64,000 nt of DNA. Source: Legionella waltersii (GTDB taxonomy: Bacteria; Pseudomonadota; Gammaproteobacteria; Legionellales; Legionellaceae). Positions 1 through 8,133 of this stretch are shown one piece after another. How positions within the stretch are numbered: the stretch's first letter is position 1; each line of letters starts with the position of its first letter. The position numbers and the translations under genes are program-made. The DNA lies in contig NZ_LNZB01000051.1 of assembly GCF_001468085.1 (NCBI RefSeq), positions 366,668-430,667 on the forward strand, in the 5' to 3' direction. The notes under the pieces were generated by a model. That model was not told where the DNA came from. It saw only the letters and a list, made by a program, of their open reading frames with translations, and searched no databases.

Positions 1-1
1 A

Positions 2-583
2 CAATTACACTTACCAGTTCAGGATGTAACCTATGAAATCCCCCTTACTAACGCGATCTTTGATGAACAATCGTCACAAATTATGCCCATGCATAGCAAA
101 AGACTAGCAAGTTTCTATATAGATTATTGGAACAAGAAAGAATTACTCGATGATATAAAAAAGGGATTGAAGAATGTTGGTGATGCGTTTGTGATTGGTT
201 ACTTAGGCGTAATCGCTGGCCATGCCCTCGCCATAAAAAAGATTGATGAAGACAAATATCAGTTCTTTGACTGTAATGTTGGTGTTTATGAACTTGATGG
301 TAAAGAATTAGATAAACTTTTTTCAGATTACATTGATCCTTTGTATCAAAAATTATTTTATGGCCTGACTTTAGAGTACATCCCCGCAAATGGTTTATCT
401 CCTGATTTAATAGAAAATATCTTAGCCACTGCCTATATCGTTGCGTGTAAACTAATTTCAACGCCGATAGGCGTATTTAGGTACCTTGAGAGCTTGTGTG
501 AATTAATAGGTACTCTAGTATTGAGTGAGAAGTTAAACAGTAATAATGAGCAACCTCATGAAATAATAATTATCAATCGGTAG
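2..583 (+). CDS. C58/YopT-like cysteine protease, C-terminal part (5' end outside window)
   Basis: The reading frame is open back to the first bases of the window with no stop, so this is the 3' part of a longer gene and the ATG at 83 is probably internal. The visible part has a His in the context AGHALAIKK (codon 221-223) followed 15 residues later by an Asp in FFDCNVGVYEL (codon 269-271). That spacing and setting resemble the His and Asp of the Cys-His-Asp triad of YopT/AvrPphB (clan CA, C58) proteases; the Cys would lie upstream, outside the window. Proteins of this family in intracellular bacteria are usually secreted and cleave host proteins, so a Dot/Icm effector role is a reasonable inference. 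The C-terminal ~100 residues are not recognised. The family call rests on one motif pair and is moderate. Confidence 0.5.
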   Translation, partial: QLHLPVQDVTYEIPLTNAIFDEQSSQIMPMHSKRLASFYIDYWNKKELLDDIKKGLKNVGDAFVIGYLGVIAGHALAIKKIDEDKYQFFDCNVGVYELDGKELDKLFSDYIDPLYQKLFYGLTLEYIPANGLSPDLIENILATAYIVACKLISTPIGVFRYLESLCELIGTLVLSEKLNSNNEQPHEIIIINR

Positions 584-598
584 TATAGTGATGGCTGT

Positions 599-1450
599 TT
601 AAGGACTATCTGGAGGTCGTGGTTCTGAATCCTGAGATAAATCAGGTTCTATTTGATCCACTTTTCTTTTTTTCTTACCGTCTACAGCGCCTAAAACGCC
701 CAGGCCGCTTTTAGATAATGAAATCGGCGTGACTGCTTTTTTTCTCCACTCGAAAACATCGGTTTTTAAATCATCTTTTAAACGTTTGGAAATATCAAAT
801 TTGACAAAATATTGAGACGCTTTTTTACAATGGCTTTCAAAAGCAGCTCGACAAGATTGATTTTTTAGGTCCATCATAAGAAACTCCGAGGGATCATCAA
901 CTAAATCATCAAGTCGCTCACTCTCCGTCTTTTCGAACCATTTTTTTAAGGCGTCATTATCTTCGTCAAACTCAGGCGGATAAAAGCCAAATTTATTATA
1001 AACCGTAAGCGATTCAGCCGTAGGACTAACGGTCATGTTATTTTGGCCGCTATGCACTAAGAAATCCAACGCATAGACCATCATTAAATTACTTAGTCCT
1101 TTACGACGATAAGACTCATTCATAAACAAACTAAATAGCTGGGGAAGCATTTCGGGGTTTTTACTAAGCCTTAATTCAATAAAACCAATAATCTTGCCAT
1201 TGTCTCGTAAAACAAGCATTAAATCACATCGGGTGTTATTTTTATGTAAAAGCTTTCCATTGTGTTTGAATAACTGAATCGTTTCATCATCTAATTTTTC
1301 AACATCCTCCTCAAAATAAATTTCCGCCATTGCATCTTCGTGCCTAACATAATACAGAAAATCAGGCAAATCACTTTCATCAGGATAATCAAGAACATAG
1401 CTTTGTTTTCTAGGAAGCGTACTACTATTATCCACTTTATCTTGATACAT
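599..1450 (-). CDS. GNAT-family N-acetyltransferase with a basic, NLS-like C-terminal tail
   Basis: A 283-residue protein. The acetyl-CoA-binding motif A of GNAT enzymes is visible as RRKGLS (residues 115-120) after a beta strand (LFSLFMNES) and before a long helix, preceded by KIIGFIELRL. It should transfer an acetyl group from acetyl-CoA to an unknown amine. GNAT domains are ~150 residues; here about 80 extra residues follow, ending in a Lys-Arg cluster KKKRKV at residues 259-264 and an acidic, proline-rich tip. KKKRKV is identical to the core of the SV40 large-T nuclear localisation signal. An effector acting in the host nucleus is therefore a possibility, but the motif is short. Convergent with the protease fragment upstream; its own sigma70-like promoter lies at 1481-1509. 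Confidence 0.7.
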   Translation of the reverse strand: MYQDKVDNSSTLPRKQSYVLDYPDESDLPDFLYYVRHEDAMAEIYFEEDVEKLDDETIQLFKHNGKLLHKNNTRCDLMLVLRDNGKIIGFIELRLSKNPEMLPQLFSLFMNESYRRKGLSNLMMVYALDFLVHSGQNNMTVSPTAESLTVYNKFGFYPPEFDEDNDALKKWFEKTESERLDDLVDDPSEFLMMDLKNQSCRAAFESHCKKASQYFVKFDISKRLKDDLKTDVFEWRKKAVTPISLSKSGLGVLGAVDGKKKRKVDQIEPDLSQDSEPRPPDSP

Positions 1451-1480
1451 ATAAATTACCGAATGTGTAGGGTTAGTATA

Positions 1481-1509
1481 ATTTTAAGCACAACAGGACT
1501 GGTTTTCAA
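1481..1509 (-). promoter_or_regulatory. Sigma70-like promoter of the GNAT gene
   Basis: On the minus strand TTGAAA (1504-1509) is followed after exactly 17 bases by TAAAAT (1481-1486), about 30 bases upstream of the acetyltransferase start codon. Spacing and both hexamers fit a sigma70 promoter. A TATACT just downstream is an alternative -10. Confidence 0.45.
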
Positions 1510-1611
1510 CATTCTGTTTTTTTGTTGGCGCATTTTTGGTGCAAATCCATCAGAGAGGGTCTGTTGATGCAAACACCGAACATACTTATCAACAATGGAT
1601 GAAAAACGTCT

Positions 1612-2307
1612 TCAGGAAGGATAAAAGAGTTTCTTAACCACACGAATAATACTCCACTTATTCATGTGGAAAATTTTTCGCCTCAGTTCGTGTGTTCGGT
1701 GATGCTTGCTGACGCCTACGTCATCAATCACATCCATGATAATATGTATCCGATCCTCCTTACCGTGATTGTACGCCATGTGCAAACGACTCACGTCAAC
1801 CAGATAACAGTAACCATCTGCAGGCATGTGAAATTTTCCTTCTTCGGTTTCATACCAGCAATCTGGATTGGTGATCACCGGTATGTGCAAACGAACCCCA
1901 TAAGAGCCTTCTCGAGTATCTCGATGCCAAATCGTAGTGCTGTTAGGCGGAATTCTTGTCCATCTTGCATGATGCGGTGACAGTCCTATTTTTCGGAGAG
2001 TTTCTATAACCTCAGCAATGTAACCGTTACCTACTTGAGTCAGATTAACGTGCAATTTTGGCCACGTGTAACCAATTTCACGATGGGCTCTTTCATAGTC
2101 AAAAATATACTCTTCACTCAGCTTGTCATACACATGATAACCATTTTGTAGTTGAAACCCATCACGATAATCGCCGCTTGTACTCTGAATACTCCAGCCA
2201 CCAAACATCTCATTCTGACAAATAGGCTCAAGATGTTTAACTTGTGTATTAAAGTAATTTTGAATGCGCTCAATATCAAACTTAATATCCAACTGTTCCG
2301 CAATCAT
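1612..2307 (-). CDS. Aspartyl/asparaginyl beta-hydroxylase-like 2-oxoglutarate/Fe(II) oxygenase
   Basis: A 231-residue protein with the double-stranded beta-helix signature of the Asp/Asn hydroxylase family (PF05118 type). H128 and D130 (in WHRD) are the first two iron ligands, the distal ligand is probably H176 in SRLHMAYNHG, and R186 in EDRIHIIMD is placed to bind the 2-oxoglutarate carboxylate. The strand GVRLHIPV between them is also typical. The reaction would couple oxidation of 2-oxoglutarate to hydroxylation of a peptide or small-molecule substrate that cannot be read from the sequence. No signal peptide. The start is preceded by a GGAATT Shine-Dalgarno. It is transcribed in the same direction as the GNAT gene but with a gap of ~160 bases, so a shared transcript is uncertain. 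Confidence 0.75.
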   Translation of the reverse strand: MIAEQLDIKFDIERIQNYFNTQVKHLEPICQNEMFGGWSIQSTSGDYRDGFQLQNGYHVYDKLSEEYIFDYERAHREIGYTWPKLHVNLTQVGNGYIAEVIETLRKIGLSPHHARWTRIPPNSTTIWHRDTREGSYGVRLHIPVITNPDCWYETEEGKFHMPADGYCYLVDVSRLHMAYNHGKEDRIHIIMDVIDDVGVSKHHRTHELRRKIFHMNKWSIIRVVKKLFYPS

Positions 2308-2411
2308 CTGAATAATTCCTTAAGCATGAGCAAATAGCGATTTAAGATACAAGTCATCCTATAAATAACTTTACCAATTGTTCTCAATTTGTGCAAATCT
2401 GTTTTACAGAA

Positions 2412-2440
2412 GCCCCCCAAGAAAAATGAGTCTTGGGGGC
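2412..2440 (-). terminator. Strong GC hairpin, probable terminator of the minus-strand remnant
   Basis: Arms GCCCCCCAAGA (2412-2422) and TCTTGGGGGC (2431-2440) pair with one bulged C and an 8-base loop. It sits ~55 bases beyond the stop of the minus-strand reading frame ending at 2497. There is no clean T-run, so terminator is an inference; it could also be a processing hairpin. Confidence 0.4.
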
Positions 2441-2496
2441 AATACTTGATGGATTAAGAGAGGTTCTAATCCGGGGTTTATCCTAAAAAATATTGG

Positions 2497-2858
2497 TCAG
2501 ATACCCGTCTGCACTTCAGTGTTTACGGAATCAATGAATGGTTTTGTTGTTGCATTAGGTTCGTGCAAAGCCCGCATTTTTCCTGTTTTTAATAGATGAG
2601 GGACGTCAGAGAGTAATGTATCATGAGAGAAAAAGTCCTTAACCGCTTGTTTTCCGGCGGCCACTAACTTTTCCACATTATTTTTGCTGATCCTAAAATT
2701 AAACGGTTGTATGTGTCCAGCATCAATTTGAATGATTCGATCTCTATAGTCATCCCTCTTCTTGTTCGTTCGAGCTCTTGCGATCTATCTGCCCATTTAT
2801 TGGTATTAAATTGGTAAATATGGTTTAATGTTTGCTCTGATGGTGTTTTTGGAGTCAA
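2497..2858 (-). pseudogene. Frameshifted small gene remnant, function unknown
   Basis: Two minus-strand frames join into one sensible product. From a TTG at 2858 the first frame reads MTPKTPSEQTLNHIYQ and onward to ELERTR, then becomes poor and stops at 2664. A second frame, open from about 2785, continues through DDYRDRIIQIDAGHIQ and KLVAAGKQAVKDFFSHD and ends at 2497. The switch point lies in the A/G-rich run near 2755-2770, where a one-base slip would fuse them into a protein of about 120 residues. The second frame has no ATG near its beginning, which argues for a frameshift rather than a separate gene. No family is recognised. A sequencing error at the A/G run is an alternative explanation. 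Confidence 0.4.
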
Positions 2859-2859
2859 T

Positions 2860-3132
2860 TTGATGAAGAGAATTTTAGTAATCCTAATGATGTCTTTGTG
2901 TTTTGCGACTGGCTATACCAGCAAGCTCAGCAAATTTTTAAATAAAATGGATTCAGAACAAAAGCAACGAGATGCGCAGGAATGGCAACAGGATATGAAT
3001 TTTGGTGATTTTATGTTTCGTTTACAACAACGCTATACCGATAATCATGGGCAACGTTGCCGTGATTATGAATTTCGAGCTCGATCAAATCCTTATAAAC
3101 ATGGTTATTACACGATTTGCGATGAGCGTTAA
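2860..3132 (+). CDS. Small secreted or periplasmic protein, 17-kDa-antigen-tail-like
   Basis: A 90-residue protein that begins with a clear signal peptide (MKRILVILMMSLCFATGYTS), then a charged linker rich in Gln and Lys, and a C-terminal part with two cysteines: a GQRCRDYEF stretch and, ~20 residues later, HGYYTICDER. The pattern G-x-x-C-R-x-Y ... G-x-Y-x-x-C recalls the C-terminal segment of rickettsial 17-kDa surface antigen-like proteins; this similarity is only at pattern level. The two cysteines could form a disulphide in the periplasm. It starts right beside the minus-strand remnant, on the opposite strand. Confidence 0.55.
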   Translation: MMKRILVILMMSLCFATGYTSKLSKFLNKMDSEQKQRDAQEWQQDMNFGDFMFRLQQRYTDNHGQRCRDYEFRARSNPYKHGYYTICDER

Positions 3133-3280
3133 CAGCCGCCGTAGATGCTGTCTTTAAAATCAATCGTTTTATGAAAATTAGACTTGCTTTTAAAGATACA
3201 ATCGCGCCCAAAATAGAGGTCGATGCATTTTTCGATGCCGAGGTTCCTAGGATTATTTCAAACAACATTAAGCAAAGGCT

Positions 3281-4165
3281 TCAATGTCTATTGTATCTGA
3301 TAAAATCATTCCGTGCCTTTTTCATTAGCAAATTAAAACGGAGCAAATGTTGCTTTGTTGTTTTAGGCGAATGTAACACAAACTTCGAAATGCAGAGAGC
3401 AAAGACAAGGCGCCGAATTTCCCATGTGGTTTGTTGAAAATCATCGACCTTTTGTTTGGTCTTTAAAGTGGTTTTATAATCCAGTTTCAAATTTTCAGAG
3501 CTGGTGGATATTGGTAGAAAATGTTCAATGGCTTGGCTTCGTAATTTTTCTACAAAAAGAAAAGTATTCAGTTTTTTTGCATCAGCGCGCATTATATTTT
3601 GAACGCATTCATTTAAAAAATTATAAACCATCATTTGATGAAATAGATAAAGTCTATGCGAGTATCGATAGGCATTAAATAGGAAAAAATCACCGACTAA
3701 GACAATAAAAATACCTATTACAGTGCATATGGATCGATTAAGCACCATCTCAAAGGGGCCATTCACGGAGGTTGCACTATTCGTTTGTGCCAATAAGAAG
3801 AAAACAAATAAGGTAATAAAAAATACGCTGATGTCATAACGTTTATTATTTAACGTGGAAACACTTAAGCCAATAAGAGAAAAGATAAACAAGATGGGAA
3901 TTAATCGATAATTCAGTTGCAAAAGATAGAGTAATGGAATTAACAGTATGAGGGCCAAGATAGTTCCACCTGCACGATGGATGGCTCTTATGAGAATTAA
4001 TCCTGGTTCTGCACCAGCACTGACAGACAAGACCGTGATTAATACCCACAACCGTTCAGGGAACGTTGAAAACAAAAAAATGAGCATCGCAACCATGAAC
4101 ATGATTAATAAGTGAATAAAGCGAGCGTAATCAAGCTTCTTTCTTAGTGTTGAAGTTTGCTGCAT
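3281..4165 (-). CDS. FUSC-family efflux permease, C-terminal half of a split AaeB-like pump
   Basis: A 294-residue inner-membrane protein with a compact block of five to six hydrophobic segments in the first 165 residues (for example LLIMFMVAMLIFLFSTF, ILALILLIPLLYLL, CTVIGIFIVLVGDFFLF), followed by a cytoplasmic helical tail. The stretch around ERLWVLITVLSVSAGAEP with a downstream HRAGGTILALI matches the layout of the FUSC_2 domain of aromatic acid and fusaric acid exporters. Its start overlaps the end of the preceding FUSC gene by 22 bases, which suggests translational coupling. Together the two genes encode about 609 residues, close to the length of a single AaeB-type protein (~650), so they look like two halves of one permease. 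Last gene of a four-gene efflux operon. Confidence 0.65.
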   Translation of the reverse strand: MQQTSTLRKKLDYARFIHLLIMFMVAMLIFLFSTFPERLWVLITVLSVSAGAEPGLILIRAIHRAGGTILALILLIPLLYLLQLNYRLIPILFIFSLIGLSVSTLNNKRYDISVFFITLFVFFLLAQTNSATSVNGPFEMVLNRSICTVIGIFIVLVGDFFLFNAYRYSHRLYLFHQMMVYNFLNECVQNIMRADAKKLNTFLFVEKLRSQAIEHFLPISTSSENLKLDYKTTLKTKQKVDDFQQTTWEIRRLVFALCISKFVLHSPKTTKQHLLRFNLLMKKARNDFIRYNRH

Positions 4166-5091
4166 AGCTTATTCCAATAAACACAGGTTTGGCGTAAACA
4201 GTTTACAACGTAGTGTTGCAATTTGGTTCTTGGGACCACAGACATTTCTGGTAAATGACAGTGGGAATTTGTTTTCATCGCACCTCTAAAGAAATAGAGG
4301 CTTTTCTGGATTTCACGCCAAAAGGCTTCATTTTTTTCTTCATAGTAAAGATTATCGAGAGAAAATTGAATATTGCGAACGTTGTTGGCAATCTTATGGG
4401 TATACAGCATGTATTTTTTGGGAACAAGCCTGCGATATTTTCTAAGCATACCAAGATGAGCGATTTCTTCCTGCATCATACTGTCACGATGATCGCTTAA
4501 GGAAGCTTCAATGTCCTGTTCAAGGCACTGAATAAATCTTTCCAATGCTCTCTTCCATACCATCAGGTACTGATTTGGGAATAAACGTAAACAAATGATG
4601 ATTGGAATCATCGGTATTCCAACGGATATCACAATGTCATAAACAACCAACCAGTTTCCTTGGGGTTCAGTGTTTAGTATCGCTGGACCGCAAGCGAGCA
4701 ATAACATGGTCGTGTTTTTCAATTGGTAGTAGTTGTTTAAAACATAAAAATAAACCGTAGCTAATGCTGCCATGGAGTAAAAGAATAATACAACCTTGAA
4801 TGGGTAAAGAAGATAAAAGGAGACACTTATCAAGATTGTACCTACAGCTGCAAACACAAGAAACCCTTCCTTTTCTTTAAAACTGGAAAGAGCAGGAGAC
4901 TCGTAAAATCGTATCATTAGAAAGGGTGAAAAAAAGGCAATTAAGTTGGTTGGAAGAAATAGCCAATAATCATAAACCATCAGCGTTGCAATAAAGAGCG
5001 ATTTATAGAGTGCAATGCGTTGAACAGCATAAGGATCGACTTGATCCATCCACCTAGTAAGTCTTGACGTAAACATAAGCACTGGTTCCAA
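4144..5091 (-). CDS. FUSC-family efflux permease, N-terminal half of a split AaeB-like pump
   Basis: A 315-residue membrane protein with about six hydrophobic segments in the first 180 residues (SLFIATLMVYDYWLFL, FLVFAAVGTILISVSFYL, VVLFFYSMAALATVYFYVL and others) and then a long soluble helical region of ~130 residues, the architecture of an AaeB/FUSC half-molecule. It probably forms the cytoplasmic-membrane channel with the next gene and exports organic acids or other small hydrophobic compounds. The start is uncertain: ATG at 5091 overlaps the upstream adaptor gene by 38 bases, ATG at 5076 by 23. Gene order outer-membrane factor, adaptor, permease supports the role. Confidence 0.6.
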   Translation of the reverse strand: MEPVLMFTSRLTRWMDQVDPYAVQRIALYKSLFIATLMVYDYWLFLPTNLIAFFSPFLMIRFYESPALSSFKEKEGFLVFAAVGTILISVSFYLLYPFKVVLFFYSMAALATVYFYVLNNYYQLKNTTMLLLACGPAILNTEPQGNWLVVYDIVISVGIPMIPIIICLRLFPNQYLMVWKRALERFIQCLEQDIEASLSDHRDSMMQEEIAHLGMLRKYRRLVPKKYMLYTHKIANNVRNIQFSLDNLYYEEKNEAFWREIQKSLYFFRGAMKTNSHCHLPEMSVVPRTKLQHYVVNCLRQTCVYWNKLCSKLQH

Positions 5092-6085
5092 CGCGAAGTG
5101 GATAATTGGGATCTGGATCTGTTACTTTTATCATAACAGGTAGACGTTGGGGCAATAGTATCCATTGATTTTCATTGGTAACGTTTTGCAGCTGAGTGCG
5201 TGAATCCACTAGTTGTCTATTGGCTGACCAATAATCGGAATCAACCACGCCATGAAATCGTTTTCGGGATAAATACATTCTTGGAAAGATAAGCACTTTC
5301 GACCCTTTTCTCACATAGCGTAAATCGGTTTCATTAAAATTCGCTTGGATATAAATATTGTCCTGATCAACCAATGAGAATAAGGGTTGATTGACATTGA
5401 CCGGTGTCCCAATACTAAAGAATAAATTCTGAATGATTCCATTTCCTTGCGCATACACGTCCGTTAATTCGAGGTTAACCTGGGCGTTTTTCAACTTGGC
5501 ATTCAGGGACTTGATTTCATTTTCCTGCGCAGTTATTTGGTGATTATCAATTTCCAATTGCTTTAAGGCGGCTTCCCAGACGTCTTTTGCCGCTTTTGTT
5601 TCCTGCTCGGAATTTTGCAAGGTAATAAGAGACACCGATTTTATGGCATAACCTCGACGAAACTTTTTATCGTCTTGCGATTTTTTGATGTACATGTTTT
5701 GCTGGTTTTCACTCAGTTTTAAATCGCGCTCATAAGTGGTTTTTAATGCAGCCAGCTTTGCTTGGGCCCCAGCTAAATCAGCACTTAACTGCTCAACGGA
5801 GTATTCATAAGGTTTTTTGAAAACAGTAAATAATTTTTGACCTTTGTGTACGACATCGCCGTTTTTCACGTAGAGGTCGGTTATGTACCCACTGGTTAAG
5901 GCTGCAACAGGGCGAATATTATTGACCACAAAGGCATTATCGGTAAAAGGGATAAGGTAAGAAAAGAGATAAAATAGAAGGGTTAAGAAACCTAGAAAAA
6001 TAATGCTGTTTGTAAGAGTGATTTCTCGTTTAAAACGAACAAGTCGTTTTTTGAGCTCCTTGAAATATTCTGTCCAATTAATCAT
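5054..6085 (-). CDS. HlyD/EmrA/AaeA-type membrane fusion protein of the efflux operon
   Basis: A 343-residue periplasmic adaptor. A single N-terminal membrane anchor (IIFLGFLTLLFYLFSYLI) is followed by the first half of the biotinyl-lipoyl-like domain (VAALTSGYITDLYVKNGDVV, residues ~62-81), a coiled-coil hairpin rich in Gln, Lys and Glu (~90-200), the second lipoyl half (LTDVYAQGNGIIQNLFFSIG) and a beta-barrel region (IYIQANFNETDLRYVRKG). It would link the FUSC permease to the outer-membrane factor encoded 18 bases upstream. No lipid-modified Cys, consistent with the EmrA/AaeA class rather than AcrA. The 3' end overlaps the permease gene. Confidence 0.85.
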   Translation of the reverse strand: MINWTEYFKELKKRLVRFKREITLTNSIIFLGFLTLLFYLFSYLIPFTDNAFVVNNIRPVAALTSGYITDLYVKNGDVVHKGQKLFTVFKKPYEYSVEQLSADLAGAQAKLAALKTTYERDLKLSENQQNMYIKKSQDDKKFRRGYAIKSVSLITLQNSEQETKAAKDVWEAALKQLEIDNHQITAQENEIKSLNAKLKNAQVNLELTDVYAQGNGIIQNLFFSIGTPVNVNQPLFSLVDQDNIYIQANFNETDLRYVRKGSKVLIFPRMYLSRKRFHGVVDSDYWSANRQLVDSRTQLQNVTNENQWILLPQRLPVMIKVTDPDPNYPLRVGTSAYVYVKTY

Positions 6086-6103
6086 ATCGTATAACCAAAC
6101 GTG

Positions 6104-7447
6104 TTAGCTGTTATAGGCATAACCACCGGCCAAATCTTGATACAACAACACCAGCGACATGGCAAGTTCTAGCTTAGCTTGATTTGTGGATAGTGCCAAG
6201 TTATCTAGATAAATCTTGCTTTCCAATAGCTCTTTGTTGGACAGCAATCCTGTTTTTACCAGGCCATCTTGTAATTTGTATTTGCTTTCGTAGTTTTTTT
6301 GCGCTTTCCAATACGATAAAAACTGCTCATTCATTCGTTGATTGGCTGAAAAGGCATTATCAACTTCTTTTAAAATGAAGCGAACGGTCTTAATGTACTC
6401 GGCCATTTTTGCATAGTAAGCTCCTTTACTGGCTGCAATCTTCCCTACTGAGCTTGGTTTGATTGTCCAGTTAAAATAAGCATCGGTAGCTTGCTCAAAC
6501 GTGTTATTAGGTAAATGTGCTTCACCAATAAAATCATCCAACTGCATCAATGGAAAAAAATCACTGTAGGAAACCAGAACACCTGCACGTGCCGATTTTA
6601 GTGCGTAATACGCCATTTTCATATCAGGCCGATTGGCGAGTACAGACATTGGTAAACTTCCAGGTTTAAATTGGGTAAAATCGAGTTGGGAAAATTGTGT
6701 TTTAGTCTTCACAGGGCCTGGATTTTCATTTATTAAGTAGCGAAGAGCATTCTGACTAACCACAATATTGTGTTTTACTGGTTTTATCTGAGCGGCAATT
6801 AATTGCTCATTGGACTTCAATTGAGCTAATTCAATGTCGTTGTTTAAACCGATTTTAACGTCCTGTTCACCTATTTTAATTAAAGCATTTAAATCCTTAT
6901 CAAGTTGAGTCAACAACCTTAGCTGCTCAAGTTGGGCGCTCAGCGTGAAGTAGGAGGCGGTCACTTGGCCAATTAAAACCAGGCGCATGCCATCAATTGC
7001 TGCTTCATAGTATTGAACTTGGTACTTAGCCTGCTTCTGTTGAGTAAACAGTTGCATGATATTTAATGCGTAATTTGGCCATACCCCATAAAATCCTCCT
7101 GGAACACCGAGTGCTGGATTAGTAGAGTATCCCCCAAATAATTGCACGTAGGGTATCCAGCTCAGTTTCACTCGGCGCAACTCTCCTTGGGCCTGTTGTA
7201 GGTTACCGAGTGCAACATGGATATCCATATTGTTTTGCAAGCCAATTTCAATCAATCGGTCTAACTCCGAATCATGAAATTGTTTCCACCAAGCTAAACA
7301 GGGCAGTTCTTTGGCGGGTTTATATTCTTTGATAATCGATGGGAATTGTTTTGGTGTTGCGATGGTTGCCATTGGGCGATGGCTACAGCTTATCAAACTT
7401 ATTCCTATAACGATTAAGGAGAATAATTTTTTAAGCATGCAAGGCAT
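6104..7447 (-). CDS. TolC/NodT-family outer-membrane efflux lipoprotein
   Basis: A 447-residue protein with a lipoprotein signal peptide: hydrophobic segment followed by LISC, with the Cys at about residue 21 as the lipidation site. The body shows the two-fold repeat of the outer-membrane factor family: long helices rich in Gln and Ala (NNMDIHVALGNLQQAQGELR near the start, and again in the second half around AYYALKSARAGVLVSYSDFF), and the conserved NRPDMKMA segment typical of NodT-type proteins. It should form the trimeric outer-membrane exit duct for the pump encoded by the next three genes. ATG at 7438 is an alternative start that gives a more usual signal peptide (MLKKLFSLI). First gene of the operon. 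Confidence 0.85.
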   Translation of the reverse strand: MPCMLKKLFSLIVIGISLISCSHRPMATIATPKQFPSIIKEYKPAKELPCLAWWKQFHDSELDRLIEIGLQNNMDIHVALGNLQQAQGELRRVKLSWIPYVQLFGGYSTNPALGVPGGFYGVWPNYALNIMQLFTQQKQAKYQVQYYEAAIDGMRLVLIGQVTASYFTLSAQLEQLRLLTQLDKDLNALIKIGEQDVKIGLNNDIELAQLKSNEQLIAAQIKPVKHNIVVSQNALRYLINENPGPVKTKTQFSQLDFTQFKPGSLPMSVLANRPDMKMAYYALKSARAGVLVSYSDFFPLMQLDDFIGEAHLPNNTFEQATDAYFNWTIKPSSVGKIAASKGAYYAKMAEYIKTVRFILKEVDNAFSANQRMNEQFLSYWKAQKNYESKYKLQDGLVKTGLLSNKELLESKIYLDNLALSTNQAKLELAMSLVLLYQDLAGGYAYNS

Positions 7448-7633
7448 TCTTTTAAAATTGAATTTTAATCATTGTAATTTATTCTTTAGGTGATTTATAG
7501 AAATGGTTACCATTTGGTAACTAATTTTCAAAACACATTTTTTCATATACGTTAAGTTTAATTTTTTCGGAAAAAAGAAAGCTGTCCTTCCGCATTTGAG
7601 GGATGTGTTTTAAACATTAACAAAGGGAAAGTA

Positions 7634-8080
7634 ATGAAAAAAGTACTGTTGTCTTCACTTTCGGTGAGTTTAATGCTTTATGCTGTTTCTGGGCTAGCTG
7701 GAAGCAGTCAGGAGACTAATAAACAAATAGTCGCCCAATTTTATCAAAAAGCGCTGAATGAAAAGAATTTTGCTGCTGCAGAAAGTTACCTTGGAGCCAA
7801 ATACATTCAACACAATCCCTTGGCTCAAGATGGCAAGGATGGTTTAAAAAATTACATCGCTTATCTAAAAAAGACTTATCCACAATCGCACAGTGAAGTA
7901 AAACGTATAATGGCCGATGGAGATTATGTCGTGGTCCATGTGAACTCAGTCTTGGAGCAAGGAACAAAGGGGCGAGCCATCATTGATATTTTTCGGCTTG
8001 AAAACAATAAAATTTGTGAACATTGGGATGTCATTCAGCCTATACCTGCTGAAGCAGCTAATACGAATGGAATGTTTTAG
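7634..8080 (+). CDS. Secreted SnoaL-like (NTF2-fold) protein
   Basis: A 148-residue protein with a typical signal peptide cut after VSGLAG or nearby, then an NTF2-fold domain of the SnoaL-like polyketide cyclase group: ETNKQIVAQFYQKALNEK at the start, LGAKYIQHNPLAQDGKDGL in the middle and IIDIFRLENNKICEHWDVIQ at the end. The motif Y-I-Q-H-N-P and the closing EHWDVIQ are the recurring residues of this group. Members bind small molecules or catalyse simple isomerisations; the substrate here is unknown. Export to the periplasm or medium is inferred from the signal peptide. Single gene, divergent from the efflux operon. Confidence 0.75.
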   Translation: MKKVLLSSLSVSLMLYAVSGLAGSSQETNKQIVAQFYQKALNEKNFAAAESYLGAKYIQHNPLAQDGKDGLKNYIAYLKKTYPQSHSEVKRIMADGDYVVVHVNSVLEQGTKGRAIIDIFRLENNKICEHWDVIQPIPAEAANTNGMF

Positions 8081-8133
8081 CGGGTTGGGTCGATTGATCG
8101 AATGTCACTGCCTCAAGCAGCGTTATTCGTGAA

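Noticed and set aside
2461..2480. GGTTCTAATCC resembling a tRNA T-loop
   Set aside because: Position 57 is not a purine and no cloverleaf forms.
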